Assembly: GCA_023898505.1 (NCBI GenBank)
Contig: CP060226.1
Span: forward strand, 682,001 to 746,000
Length of the DNA stretch: 64,000 nt
DNA from: Candidatus Peribacteria bacterium
GTDB taxonomy: Bacteria > Patescibacteriota > Gracilibacteria > BD1-5 > UBA6164
Direction: 5' to 3'
In this document: piece after piece, positions 22,383-31,714 of the stretch
How positions within the stretch are numbered: position 1 is the stretch's first letter
Layout of the letters: the number at the start of each line of letters is the position of its first letter
The notes under the pieces: generated by a model
Told to the model about the DNA's origin: nothing
Databases searched by the model: none
The model's input: only the letters and a program-made list of their open reading frames with translations
Translations under genes and position numbers: made by a program

Positions 22383-24185
22383 TTAGTACACTTCTTTATT
22401 GTAGCAAGTTTCACAGTACACTATCTCCGGTCTCTCTGGAGCATAGGTGGTTTGAATTTGTTTGTGGCACTTGTCACAAGTTCTCTCATAGAGTTTTCTC
22501 GGGTTTCTGAGCGCTATCCTGTCGAGGTGTCTCTGGTCTGGGTGTCTTCTTGGGATTGGGAGTTTGTGTTTATGGTAGAACTCCAGTTCTTGTTTGATGA
22601 TTCTAAATGGTTTCTTCGTTACTTCACACTCTATCGCCCAATTCAGGATATCATCAGGGATATCTTCTATGTTTTGTGGAAGTTTATCTGCAGGGATAAT
22701 CTTGTCTACTTTAGGTGGTGGGGATTCGTAGGTCGACCAATTGAATACCATCTCTTGCCCTCACCTAGCCTCTCCCAATGGGAGAGGGATAAATTGATGG
22801 TGTTGTATTATTCAGTGAATCATTCCTTCTGTAGTTTCTTCTCTCCCAAAGGGAGAGATTGAGTGAGGGCATTGAATTGGATAATACTCTTGAGCTACCG
22901 TTTCATTGTATCCAAAAGGACTCATGCTGCTTGGGAAGAATTCTCCCCATTCTCAGGTAGTTATCATATGTTCAATAATCTTTGGTACCAGAGTTTCGTA
23001 TTCTTCTTTGGTGTATTGTTTATTGAGGATACAGTAGGATTTATTACGGAGTCAGACGCATCAGAAGCAATCGGAACAATGAAATAAGAACATACTATAC
23101 AAAATGTTTCTTGAGTACCATACACCATTTAAAAATCAAATATTACTACATCATGGGGCACTAATGGATTCATATATTTGAGCATGGGTTTTATTATCTC
23201 AATTAATCGAGACATCCATAGTACTATCTAGGTTTCATCACTGAAATATGTACTTACTATCACGAATATTATGAGAATCATATACACAAGATGAGTTCTT
23301 TGTATAAGATATATTATCTCATATACTCTCCTCACACATAAGCATCTGTAAGTTCTTCTTAGGAACTTTTTGTTGTAATTTCATATATGCATCTAGAGAA
23401 GATAGGAAGAATTCATTATCAACATTCAGCTTATATAGCATTTCTTTATATTTCTTCTTACTATATTTTTTATTCAGGAAACTATATTCTGTATTTGCTA
23501 AACCTACACAGAAATGAGAAAACTTAAGACCTTCACAATCCATAAGGTAACTAGAATCAGAACAATTGAAACAAGAAATAGCAAAAGATAAATTATATCC
23601 ACCTGTAATTTCGACACATTGATAACAAAACTCTGATTTAGATACCCAATAACAATCAATGCAATTCTTTGACCAAAATATATTATTTGAATATAAACAA
23701 TCTTCTCATTCAAAGACCACATAACTTAAAAATAAATTTTTTGATGAAAATACATCATGAGAATATTCTGAATTATCAGAATTCTTTTGTATTAATGATT
23801 GACTTGGTACTTCAAATAGTAACTTATGAAATTGATGAAAAAAAGACATACTAAAATCGTACTCCTGATAATATTCTAATGGGTTCCATACATCACTATT
23901 CCAGATTTCCCTATCATATACAATATATTGCTTATCCGGAGAATAAACAGAAACTATCTCTTTTCAGCTAAAATCACATTTCCTTTTATACAATTTCCTT
24001 TCATTCCTAAAACTCAGTCTCCTCTGCTGCCTACAATCTGGACACAAAGTCGGCGATGGAATCAAATATTTCTTTCATCAAAAAATAGGGCTTACTTTTG
24101 CATAAAACTCAATATCCTTATCCGTGATATCAAAGTTCACCGAGCAATGTTTACAGGTCTTAGTTTCTACTACTCTTTCTTGCAT
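22383..24185 (-). CDS. Cys-rich zinc-ribbon repeat protein P10 (class A), first gene of the array
   Basis: 600 aa with many UGA-Gly codons. N-terminus KTCKHCSVNFDITDKDIEFY, SPIF plus two UGA codons plus KKYLIPSP, LCPDCRQQRRLSFRNER, then WNSDVWNPLEYY. The central zone has fewer CxxC pairs and more single Cys with Asn-Ile-Phe strands (NLFLSYVVFEGEDCLYSNNIFW). The closing domain is as in P1 with HKHKLPIPRRHPDQ and YCETCYNKEVY. It is the most upstream gene of the minus-strand array; a terminator of the ferredoxin gene ends only 22 bases before its ATG, so its promoter must overlap that terminator or it depends on read-through. Confidence 0.86.
22758..22870. repeat. Paired GGAGAGGG repeats inside P10
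   Basis: Two inverted CCTCTCCCAATGGGAGAGGG-type hairpins are read in frame (LPLGEARGG and HSISPFGREE segments) between EYYPIQ and FNWSTYES. Confidence 0.78.
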
Positions 24186-24206
24186 ATATCCCCATGAAAA
24201 AGAAAT

Positions 24207-24229
24207 AAAAAAACAGCCAATAACGGCTG
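24207..24229 (-). terminator. Rho-independent terminator of the ferredoxin gene
   Basis: Minus strand CAGCC...GGCTG stem followed by TTTTTTT, 17 bases after the ferredoxin TAA. Confidence 0.85.
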
Positions 24230-24245
24230 CCTTTCACATATATCT

Positions 24246-24479
24246 TTACCCTTTCCAACTAATAGCATCCACTGGACAAGCACTAATCGCATCATCCACC
24301 ATCTTATCTTCATAGTTTTCACACTCTTGCACCACACTCTTTCCCTCATCATCGAGATCAAATACGTCTCCAGATATCGCAACACAAGCACTACATCCGA
24401 TACAACTTTCATTTACATGTGGATAACGCACTCCTGCTTCCTGGAGTTTTTTTATTTGTTCTTCTGTAAGCAATGACAT
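24246..24479 (-). CDS. Small [4Fe-4S]-type ferredoxin
   Basis: 77 aa. The motif CIGCSACVAI near residue 26 and ACPVDAI near residue 68 give the four cysteines for a single iron-sulfur cluster, in the manner of the mono-cluster ferredoxins of Thermotoga or Clostridium. The middle is acidic (VFDLDDEGK). It would carry electrons at low potential; a partner enzyme is not evident nearby. Ends WKG-TAA and has its own terminator. No UGA codon. Confidence 0.92.
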   Translation of the reverse strand: MSLLTEEQIKKLQEAGVRYPHVNESCIGCSACVAISGDVFDLDDEGKSVVQECENYEDKMVDDAISACPVDAISWKG

Positions 24480-24611
24480 AGTTCACGAATTTAGAAATTA
24501 AAATTAAATACTCTCGTTTCCTCCTCTTTGAATACAGGGAAGGTGTCCCGAGGACTCGCGGACAGAGTGGATTATTTCCTTCATAAAGGTATGTAATTTT
24601 CTCTCAAAATC

Positions 24612-24851
24612 AAGAAAATAAAAATACAATCACCAAGAAGCAAACGAGATTCCTTCTTAGTGATTGTATTTTAAAGTGTCCAAGGTACGGTCAGTCAAAA
24701 GAGTTTGTATTCCTTTCTAGGAAAGAAATTTAGAGGTGCCCATCATCTTTCGGAAAGAATGAACCCTCCTCAAGGTGATTACCAAGAACTCCTCTTGTAC
24801 TTATTGTGTGTAAGGAAAAATTAATTTGACCTGCCACCAATATCCGAGACA
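24612..24851 (-). ncRNA. Structured small RNA, 6S-RNA-like candidate
   Basis: Minus strand, bounded by a clear promoter (24858-24885) and a terminator made of a ~20-bp stem (24621-24640 with 24653-24672) followed by a U-rich tail. Inside, the 5' part (TGTCTCGG...GGTCAAA) pairs with the 3' part (TTTGACTGACC...GGACAC) as a closing stem. GAGGAGGG...CTTTC pairs with GAAAG...CACCTC as a terminal stem-loop. Between them lie small hairpins CAAGA-GGAG-TTCTTG and CTTTC-CTA-GAAAG facing each other. The rod shape of ~190 nt with a central bubble is that of 6S RNA. No reading frame is apparent. The class is inference; being an RNA gene is better supported. Confidence 0.6.
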
Positions 24852-24857
24852 ACTACC

Positions 24858-24885
24858 AGTATAATTCTTTTGAAATTGAGTGCAA
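24858..24885 (-). promoter_or_regulatory. Promoter of the 6S-like RNA
   Basis: Minus strand TTGCAC, 16-base spacer, TATACT. It overlaps the plus-strand ybeY promoter. Confidence 0.7.
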
Positions 24886-24897
24886 TAAAAATATACT
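24870..24897 (+). promoter_or_regulatory. Promoter of ybeY, overlapping the RNA promoter
   Basis: TTGAAA, 16-base spacer, TATACT on the plus strand, 45 bases upstream of the ybeY ATG. The two promoters occupy the same ~40 bases on opposite strands, so polymerase binding should be mutually exclusive. Confidence 0.65.
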
Positions 24898-24942
24898 GGT
24901 GAAAAGAAGTATTTCTCCTATAAACATAACCCTATCACATCT

Positions 24943-25392
24943 ATGTTTGGCTATGACATCATCTATCCCGAGGATTTAGGATATACAACAAAATATGTTG
25001 ACAATATATTCTCCACTATCTCTAAAATAGTAGAAAAAAGGCAATCTGGAACCATAAATATCGTCTTTTTAGACGATGAAAGTATAAAAAACTTGAACAA
25101 TAATTACCGTCAAAAAGATAGCTATACCGATGTCCTCAGCTTTCACTACTTTGATGATTTCTGAGAACTAGAGGATGAAGATACGGCTGGAGAAGTCATC
25201 CTCTCAAAGACAAAGATACTCGAACAAGCCGTAGAACTCTGACACTCACCTGCAGATGAGTTTTATCGCCTCCTCATCCACTCTCTGCTTCATATCCTCG
25301 GATATGATCATATACAAGAAAATGATTATAAAATAATGCAATCACTTGAAAACCAAATTTGGGAGGAAGTGTTTGGAGAAAAAGATAAGTAG
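24943..25392 (+). CDS. ybeY: Endoribonuclease YbeY (16S rRNA maturation/quality control)
   Basis: 149 aa, normal length. The metal site HSLLHILGYDH (H-x3-H-x5-H) is near residue 110; upstream are LNNNYRQKDSYTDVLSF and a GEVILSK segment. Two UGA codons fall within it, after HYFDDF and before HSPADEF; the reading frame is otherwise broken into three pieces that all match the family. This makes it one of the simplest proofs of UGA = Gly here. Zinc-dependent single-strand RNase acting in ribosome maturation and rescue. Confidence 0.95.
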
Positions 25393-25515
25393 GGTATACT
25401 GCAAACTGAGAAAAGCACATAAAATAAACTCCTCACTATGAGGGTACAGAAACATACCTCTCAGATATAGCGATAGAATAAGAATACCTGTATTGAAAAA
25501 TGGAAGTTTTCAGTA

Positions 25516-25544
25516 ATGATTCTGAATCAAGTTCAGAATGACAG
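25516..25544. repeat. ATTCTGAATCAAGTTCAGAATGACA dispersed repeat
   Basis: An inverted repeat (ATTCTGAA-TCAAG-TTCAGAAT) in the ybeY-prgI gap. The same element recurs at about 26043 and 26853, always intergenic in this stretch. Just downstream (25591-25610) is a short CCCTATA tandem repeat. Confidence 0.7.
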
Positions 25545-25620
25545 GGGGCAAGCTTTATTCTGCAAAGTAGCTATCCTATAGCCTATTCCCCCTATACCCT
25601 ATACCCTACTATAATATACT

Positions 25621-26037
25621 ATGCAGTACAAAATCCCCGTACAGATTGAAAACGAAGATCCCATTATCTTGGGGTTAAGTATTCGACAACTCATTATCAT
25701 CATGATTGGCGGAGGGATTTCCTATTCTATCTTTAAAAATCTGGCACTTACGACCAGTGCTGAGGTCGCTCTTATTCCCTCTGGTGCGATTTTTATCATT
25801 GCGGTAATTATTGCGATATTTAAACAGTATGAGATGACGTTTACTCCGTTTTTTCTTTCGCTATTACGACTCAGCATCAATGCAAAGAGACGTTACTGGA
25901 TGCAAGGAACTGATAGTTTTCAACCGCTTGATATCGGATATGTTAGTACTGGAGGAATAAAGCAAACAGAAAACATAGACTTTCAATCGAAGATGGATAA
26001 AATCGAGGAACTCAATTCAAAAATCGATAAAATCTAA
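25621..26037 (+). CDS. PrgI/VirB3-like type IV secretion membrane protein
   Basis: 138 aa. N-terminus MQYKIPVQIENEDPIILGLS followed by RQLIIIMIGGGISYSIF fits the PrgI family (IPQFIDVEDKIIGPLT-type start, then two membrane helices, here about 22-42 and 50-68). In Gram-positive and CPR genomes PrgI precedes a TraC/VirB4-type gene, as it does here, and stands in for VirB3 in the inner-membrane part of a type IV secretion or pilus apparatus. No UGA codon; TAA stop. The C-terminal ~45 residues are polar. Confidence 0.85.
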   Translation: MQYKIPVQIENEDPIILGLSIRQLIIIMIGGGISYSIFKNLALTTSAEVALIPSGAIFIIAVIIAIFKQYEMTFTPFFLSLLRLSINAKRRYWMQGTDSFQPLDIGYVSTGGIKQTENIDFQSKMDKIEELNSKIDKI

Positions 26038-26042
26038 ACTCG

Positions 26043-26112
26043 TGTCATTCTGAACTTGATTCAGAATCATAAAAAGGTAAGATATAATTATGATCCCGAG
26101 TACTCGGGATGA
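26043..26112. repeat. TCATTCTGAACTTGATTCAGAATCA plus CCCGAGTACTCGGGATGACA repeats
   Basis: Two palindromic elements fill the gap between prgI and the TraC-like gene. A partial copy of the first follows the TraC-like gene at 26851-26878. Confidence 0.7.
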
Positions 26113-26142
26113 CACAAAAATATAACTTATAGCCATAGAAAA

Positions 26143-26850
26143 TTGTCAGTAAAACCAACAAAAAAAGATATCCCTGATAACTCTACCCAGCGCTACCTTC
26201 CCTTTTCGCAGATACGTGAAAATGTTGTGATTATGAAAGATGGAAGTGCACGTATTATTATGCGTTGTAGTACTATCAACTTCTTATTAAAAAGTTCCGA
26301 AGAGCAGGATGCTATCATCCTGAGCTTTCAGCGTTTTCTAAACTCTATCGATTTCCCAGTACAGATCCTTGTTCGATCCACCAAACTCGACATCGATGCC
26401 TATCTTGCAAAGCTCAATGATAAGGCGCTGAAACAAACAAACTCTCTCCTACAAAATCAAACCTATGAATATATCGAATACCTAAAAAAACTGATCGAGG
26501 TGGCACAAATCATGAGAAAAGAGTTTTATATTGTCGTACCATTTGATCATGAAGAAAACAAAAGTGTCAGAGATGTCAGCCTTATCGGGATATTTAAAAA
26601 CTTTTGGAATAGTATCAATGGGGCAAATAATCTCCTCAAAATAAAAGATGAAATTCGTAACTTTTCAAAACTCAAGAAGTGACTCGTAGGAAGATCAGGA
26701 AGCATAAAGACAAGTCTTGAAAATATTGGGATCAAAGCAACACCTCTGGAAAAAACGGAACTTATCAAATTTCTCACCGACTACTACAACCCAAATCTCG
26801 ATAATATTATGGCGATGAAATCAAGTCCCCAAACATACAACGTACTCTAA
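26143..26850 (+). CDS. TraC/VirB4-like N-terminal domain protein (no ATPase domain)
   Basis: 235 aa from a TTG start (no better codon lies in frame); one UGA-Gly. The segment RYLPFSQIRENVVIMKDGSARIIM and STINFLLKSSEEQDAIILSF is the N-terminal domain of TraC/VirB4 conjugation ATPases, ending in a helical part. Full VirB4 is 600-800 aa with Walker A/B motifs; none are present and the gene stops cleanly with TAA. This short form may work with a separate ATPase coded elsewhere. It follows PrgI and precedes a VirB2-like pilin, so a type IV secretion-like machine is likely. Confidence 0.8.
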
Positions 26851-26922
26851 CATTCTGAACTTGATTCAAAATCATAATTAGGTACAGTAGGAGTATATAC
26901 GATATTTTTAAACTTCCAATAT

Positions 26923-27282
26923 ATGAAATACTCTCTTTTTCTCCTCATCGCTCTTTTTAGCTCTCTTCAAACAGCACTGGCAGATGTAGGAGTACTCCAA
27001 TGACTCTGAACCTGAGACCAAGCAGAAGAGAAAATTCGTAAGGGTGACATCCACGTCGATGATATCCCAGCTATTCTCCAGTGAGCCATTAATTTCTTTA
27101 TGTATTTTGCCGGAACGATTTCTCTTATTTTTATCATTGTCGGAGCCTATAAGATCCTCTTTGGATCACTCGAACAGGATAAATCAAAAGGAAAAGACAC
27201 CATCTTTATGGCACTGATGGGGTTCGGGATTGCCGCACTTGCAGGATTTATTATAAAACTCGTGATTGATAACTTTACCTAG
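26923..27282 (+). CDS. VirB2/TrbC-like pilin
   Basis: 119 aa. Signal peptide YSLFLLIALFSSLQTALA with likely cleavage after ALA, then a short polar segment, then two membrane helices (INFFMYFAGTISLIFIIVGAYKIL and about 95-115) joined by a charged loop (EQDKSKGKD). This is the layout of TrbC/VirB2 pilins. Three UGA-Gly codons occur in the N-terminal third (VLQGLGTGDQ and AILQGAIN), as such pilins often have Gly there. Four bases separate it from the next gene. Probably the pilus subunit of the apparatus begun by PrgI. Confidence 0.8.
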
Positions 27283-27285
27283 TCT

Positions 27286-27747
27286 ATGGAAAACGCTCTC
27301 TACTCTTGGTCATTTGATGATAAACAAGATCGTGGAACTCTGTGGTATACGATTATGCTTTCGGTTGTCATCGGTCTAGTTATCTGGGGATTTCTGAATC
27401 GTTGGTATGGGATGAGTTTTATTATCCTCCTTATTTCAGGATTATTTTATTTTGTAGAAAATAATTCCCCAGATGTCATCGTCGTACACATCGGAGAGAG
27501 TGGGGTCATCGTCGGAGAAAAACTCTATGAATATACCTCTATGGAGTCGTTTGGGTATATCTATGACCATGGAAGCCCTATACTACTTCGCTTCAATCTC
27601 ACCAGAAAATGAATGCGCGCACTCGATGTACGTATTGATAGTATCACAGCAAATGAAATAGCCCCCATCCTCTGACAATTTCTAGAACAAGCGCCCAGAC
27701 AAGATCTGAGCTTTACAGAGCGACTTGTTAAGTGGATGAAACTGTAG
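27286..27747 (+). CDS. Small membrane protein linked to the T4SS-like cluster
   Basis: 153 aa with two UGA-Gly codons. Two membrane helices near residues 20-60 (WYTIMLSVVIGLVIWGFL and MSFIILLISGLFYF) are followed by a soluble C-terminal domain with beta strands (VIVVHIGESGVIVGEKLYEY) and EIAPILGQFLEQ. I do not recognise a named family for certain; the fold is like the small cytoplasmic-facing domains encoded after pilin genes in CPR. It starts three bases after the pilin stop. Confidence 0.7.
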
Positions 27748-27816
27748 TATAACAAAACTTGAATATTTATATTTTACAGTACAATACGGGCGTTTATTTG
27801 TAACTGATACCATCCC

Positions 27817-28239
27817 TTGAGAATTCTTTTTTCCATTCTCATTAACGCACTCATCCTCTATGCCATCACCTTTTTACTCGGACCAAATCCAGAAAAAGGA
27901 ATAGAAGCTGGAGTTATTTTAGGTTGTATCGATTGCAGCTATCATTCCCTTGATGCCTGGAAAACCTATCTTCTCGGAGGAATTGTGCTTTGAGGGATCA
28001 ACATCACCATTCGTCCAATACTCAAAATACTCAGTCTCCCCCTCTTTTTTGTCTTTTTTGGTTTTGTCGTATTTTTAGTAAATGCGGTGATTTTAAAACT
28101 GTTTGATTACATTGTAAACGATGTGCTGATTATCCCAGGTATTTCGTATAGTATTAATGGCTGGATAAACTTCATAATTGCGGTTGCAATTTTTACAATT
28201 TTAAATATGGTATACTCATTATTATTTTCTAAAAAGTAG
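27817..28239 (+). CDS. Phage-holin-4-2-like small membrane protein
   Basis: 140 aa from TTG at 27817 (MRILFSILINALILY). Four membrane helices are visible: residues ~3-22, 45-65, 70-95 (IRPILKILSLPLFFVFFGFVVFLV) and 112-135. The IRPIL/LPL pattern after helix two is typical of the 'phage holin family' membrane proteins found widely in bacterial chromosomes; a lysis role is not implied. Two UGA-Gly (GGIVLGGIN region and one upstream of the start). Two bases before secG. Confidence 0.72.
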
Positions 28240-28241
28240 TC

Positions 28242-28472
28242 ATGTCTGAAGCATTCATTCAAACATTAAAAGTGATAGAAGTAGCAGTTGGAATTGCCCT
28301 AATATTTATCATACTTGTACAAAATAAAAATGTAACTCTTAATCTCAGTAGTATGGGAGGAGGGATGTGAGTGGTAACAAAAAGAGGTGCGGATAAAGTG
28401 CTCCACAACGCCACTATTGTCCTTGGAACTGCATTTATCATCACTTCTATTTTGCTCTTTGTAGCACACTAG
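28242..28472 (+). CDS. secG: Preprotein translocase subunit SecG
   Basis: 76 aa with two membrane helices (about 10-27 and 53-72). Between them are LVQNKN, SSMGGGMG and TKRGADKVLHNAT, matching the SecG loop and R-G-A-x-K-x-L motif. One UGA-Gly lies directly after GGGM. It is part of the SecYEG export channel. Confidence 0.88.
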
Positions 28473-28502
28473 TTCCCTTCTCACTTCTTTAATCACGGTA
28501 CT

Positions 28503-30815
28503 GTGGAAAAGGCAAAGGTTATACAAAAGCTCAAAAAATACTTTTTTTTGATCAGTATTTTGTTATTTGGGATGACGAGTATACATCTCGTATATACCTA
28601 TATGTATTCTGACGCAAACGAAGAACCGATTGTTGGATGAACTATTTCTGAAGCACTGATTGGAGACATCCCACATCTGAACCCACTCGTAAACTCAAAT
28701 GGAAATGATAAATACATCGTTTCTATTTTATATCGTTCTCTCCTTACCTACGATGTGAACGAGCAAAAAATCCTTTCAGATATTGCTACCTGTGATATTA
28801 GTAATCTCTTATATGTAGAGTGCTTCTTAAATGACAATATCTACTGGTCAGATGGAAGTCCTATTACGTCTCGTGATGTTATTTCTACGTATGAGATCTT
28901 AAAAAATACGTCGGTTAATCCTATCATTGCATCACTTCTTGAAGAAACGACGATCGAAGAACGTGCTTCGAGTATCATCTTTAGTAATCGAGTAAAAGAT
29001 ATCAACTTTCTCAACGTGTTTTTCCAACCAATTGCTCCCGCAAGTATCTTGGAAACCCTTGGAAGTGAAGAACTTCAAGGAAAGTTTTCACCTATCGGAG
29101 GTATCTACTCATGAAAATACATCATCAGCAATATTAGCCAAGACGAAACAGTAGGAGTTACTCGACTTACCCTCGAGAAAAATACAAATTATCATCAAAA
29201 TCCTGTATTTATAGAAAGAATTATTTTTAAGTTTTTTAAAGATACTGGAAGCTTTTTGAAACAAAAGGAAACCATAAATATCTTTCACGATAAACAAAAT
29301 ATCATCGGAGCATCTGTAGCACGTCTCCAAGAATATACCTATAATCTCCCACAATATATTGCACTATTTGTAAATTCTGAGAACATTACTAATAAAGATT
29401 TACGTGAGTTTCTCCTAAGTCATATATCGAGAGAAGATCTCATACACAACCTGGGAGCAGAGGACTACCATGCAGTTTTTAATCCCTATATATCTGATAC
29501 TTCTATCGATTCAACTTCAACAGATGTAGATATCGTAGAGGTGATGAAAAATCTCGGCTATACTCCACTGAAAAGCCATATCGAGAAAGTAAGATCAAAA
29601 ATCTCTACAAAAACAAGTACCGAGTATTCAGGAGAAGCAAAACCAATAGAAACGAGTTCAACAGCTACGAGTTCGACTGGCAGAGTAACAAACGAAAACA
29701 CCCCCATATCTGAGGAAAATTTACAAACTCCCTCTCTGACAATTATCTCTCCGGATTTTGTAGAAAAGTATAACTATATCACCAAGGACGATATCCTCCT
29801 CCAGTGAACGGCAAGTGGTGCTCCAGATGCTATCTATGTCAATGACTACAAACTTCAGGGCTATACAAAGGGGGACCTATATTTTTACTATCGCCTCCGT
29901 GAGTCCTATGATACGATTTCTCCTGGAATCAATACCTATGACATCTCCTTTGAAAGTGCTGGGAAAAAAGAAATCAAAGAAACTATCATATTTCTCTATG
30001 ATGCAGATACTGCAAAACTAGAGCGCCTCAAAGCTGATTTCTTTACAAAACTTGAACAAGAACGCGAGAAAAAACTTGCCGAAGAACAAGCCCTACAACA
30101 AACGCAAGAAACGACCCCAATCTCAAAATCTGAAGAAGAGAAATTTAAAGAAGAACTACAAACTCTTGAATCCCTTGATGGTCGCTGGTTTTACAACGAT
30201 GATTTAGAGCCATTTACACTCAAGCTCTTTTACTTCGATACCGAGAAAAACATCACGGATGCAAGTAGCTACATACAAAAAACTCTAGAAAAGCTTGGGA
30301 TACAGATAGAACTCTCTGCTGTAAGTATTACTGATGTTATTCGTATGCTTCAAGATGATACAGAAAGTGCCCCATATGATCTGATGCTCGGAGGCGTACA
30401 CCTCCAATACTTTGATTTCAATATCTTCCCATATTTTCATTCTAGCCAAATAAAATGAGGAAATCATTATAATTTTTCTCGCTATAGAAAGCTCAGTCTC
30501 GACATCCTTCTGGAGGAGCTTCGTGGAAATATTCTTTCAAAGGAAAAAACTCTCGAACTTGAAAATAAGGTACTAGAGATACTTGAGGAAGAACAGATTG
30601 TAAAAACGCTTTATAGTCCAAATATGTCTATCTTAATTGATAAAAATATAAAAAATATTACTATCCCAGAAAACCTCCCTGATGAATCGTACAGAATCCT
30701 CCCAATTGAAAATGCCTATCTGCTAGAAAGAAAGAATCTCATCACCGAAAATAAAACATTCTTTGGCTTCTTTGGGTTTATCTTTGAACACCTATTTTTG
30801 TGAACCAGCAAATAA
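28503..30815 (+). CDS. Extracellular solute-binding protein, family 5 (oligopeptide-type)
   Basis: 770 aa from GTG at 28503, with five or more UGA-Gly codons. An N-terminal membrane anchor (FFLISILLFGMTSIHLVYTY) is followed by GGTISEALIGDIPHLNPL, LYRSLLTY and WSDGSPITSRDVISTYEIL, the standard SBP_bac_5 blocks. The protein is longer than the usual ~550 aa because of a Ser/Thr-rich insert near residue 380-420 (STSSTATSS-like) and a Lys/Glu/Gln-rich coiled segment near 520-560. No permease or ATPase genes adjoin it. Peptide uptake or capture at the surface is the family role. Its 3' end overlaps the next gene by 16 bases. Confidence 0.88.
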
Positions 30816-31714
30816 AAGAAAACATCATTCTCCCCGCCTGGAATACCATAAAAAATGATATCAAAATCAAAAAGTATTACTTTATTCCAGGGCTTTTTAG
30901 TATTATCATTCTGACGGCATTACTCGTATACCAAACGATCTATACCTATGTCGTCATCTTTGGAAATAAAGATAAAGCCCTACAAATTATCCTTGACCTC
31001 TTTCATTCACAGTTTGCACTGGAAATCATCATCGGAAGCATCATCTTTGTCCTCGTATATATGGTGATCACTCCGATGTTTGAAGGTGGGCTTATCAAGT
31101 ATCTGGATCAAAAGAACAAGTGCCAAAGCGAAGACGAATACGTCAGTTTTGGAAATGCTATTGGCCTAGGGATGACCCGCTTTCTTCCTCTCTTTGAATA
31201 CAATAACATCTTTAGTGAATTTAAACTCATCAGTATCCTCAATGCCTATCTTTTTACTATTCGCTTTGTCGGGGCTGAGTATATCTCCTATGTCAGTTAC
31301 CTATTTCTGGTAGTCTTCTTCTTTTCCGTCATACTCAACGTCCTTTTTGCCTACTCAAAGTATGAAATCATGCTCAAAAATAAAAATGCCTTTCAAGCAG
31401 CCGGAGCATCAGCCAAACTCGCAATTGTCACCTTATTTACGACAACTCGACTCTACCTCCTCATGTTTTTTCTGAACTTCCGAGTAATTTTGAATTTTAT
31501 TATCTTCCTCAGTTTTCCACTCGTTATGGTGATGGCTCTTGGATTTATCACCACAAAGATTTACCTATTTGTTGCCATTGGTATTCTGAGCATATTGTTT
31601 ATCATTTTTATCCTGATACTCGGATATGTCACCACCGTTCTAGAGATTTTCAAAACAGCTATTTGGTATTATGCCTATAAAGAAGCTCTGAAGAAAGCAG
31701 AAGAAGACGAGTAA
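30800..31714 (+). CDS. Polytopic membrane protein of unknown function
   Basis: 304 aa from a GTG at 30800 inside the end of the binding-protein gene. Six membrane helices can be seen (about 30-50, 72-92, 148-185, 215-235, 240-265, 268-290), with cytoplasmic Lys-rich ends and KKAEEDE tail. It resembles DUF-type integral membrane proteins with 'glycerophosphoryl diester phosphodiesterase membrane domain'-like patterns, but I cannot name it. No UGA codon. Translational coupling with the binding protein suggests a linked role. Confidence 0.75.
   Translation: MNQQIKENIILPAWNTIKNDIKIKKYYFIPGLFSIIILTALLVYQTIYTYVVIFGNKDKALQIILDLFHSQFALEIIIGSIIFVLVYMVITPMFEGGLIKYLDQKNKCQSEDEYVSFGNAIGLGMTRFLPLFEYNNIFSEFKLISILNAYLFTIRFVGAEYISYVSYLFLVVFFFSVILNVLFAYSKYEIMLKNKNAFQAAGASAKLAIVTLFTTTRLYLLMFFLNFRVILNFIIFLSFPLVMVMALGFITTKIYLFVAIGILSILFIIFILILGYVTTVLEIFKTAIWYYAYKEALKKAEEDE

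Noticed and set aside
4262..24185. Apparent cluster of dozens of short, frameshifted or pseudogenic ORFs
   Set aside because: All breaks are TGA codons in an otherwise continuous frame, and paralogues show Gly at the same places. They are intact genes in code 25.
4262..24185. CRISPR array or transposon array suggested by repeated DNA
   Set aside because: Repeats are either coding paralogy or palindromic REP-like elements with irregular spacing; there are no spacers, cas genes, transposases or terminal repeats.
27817..28239. Prophage lysis cassette (holin) near SecG
   Set aside because: The protein fits a widespread chromosomal membrane family; there is no endolysin, capsid or tail gene around it.
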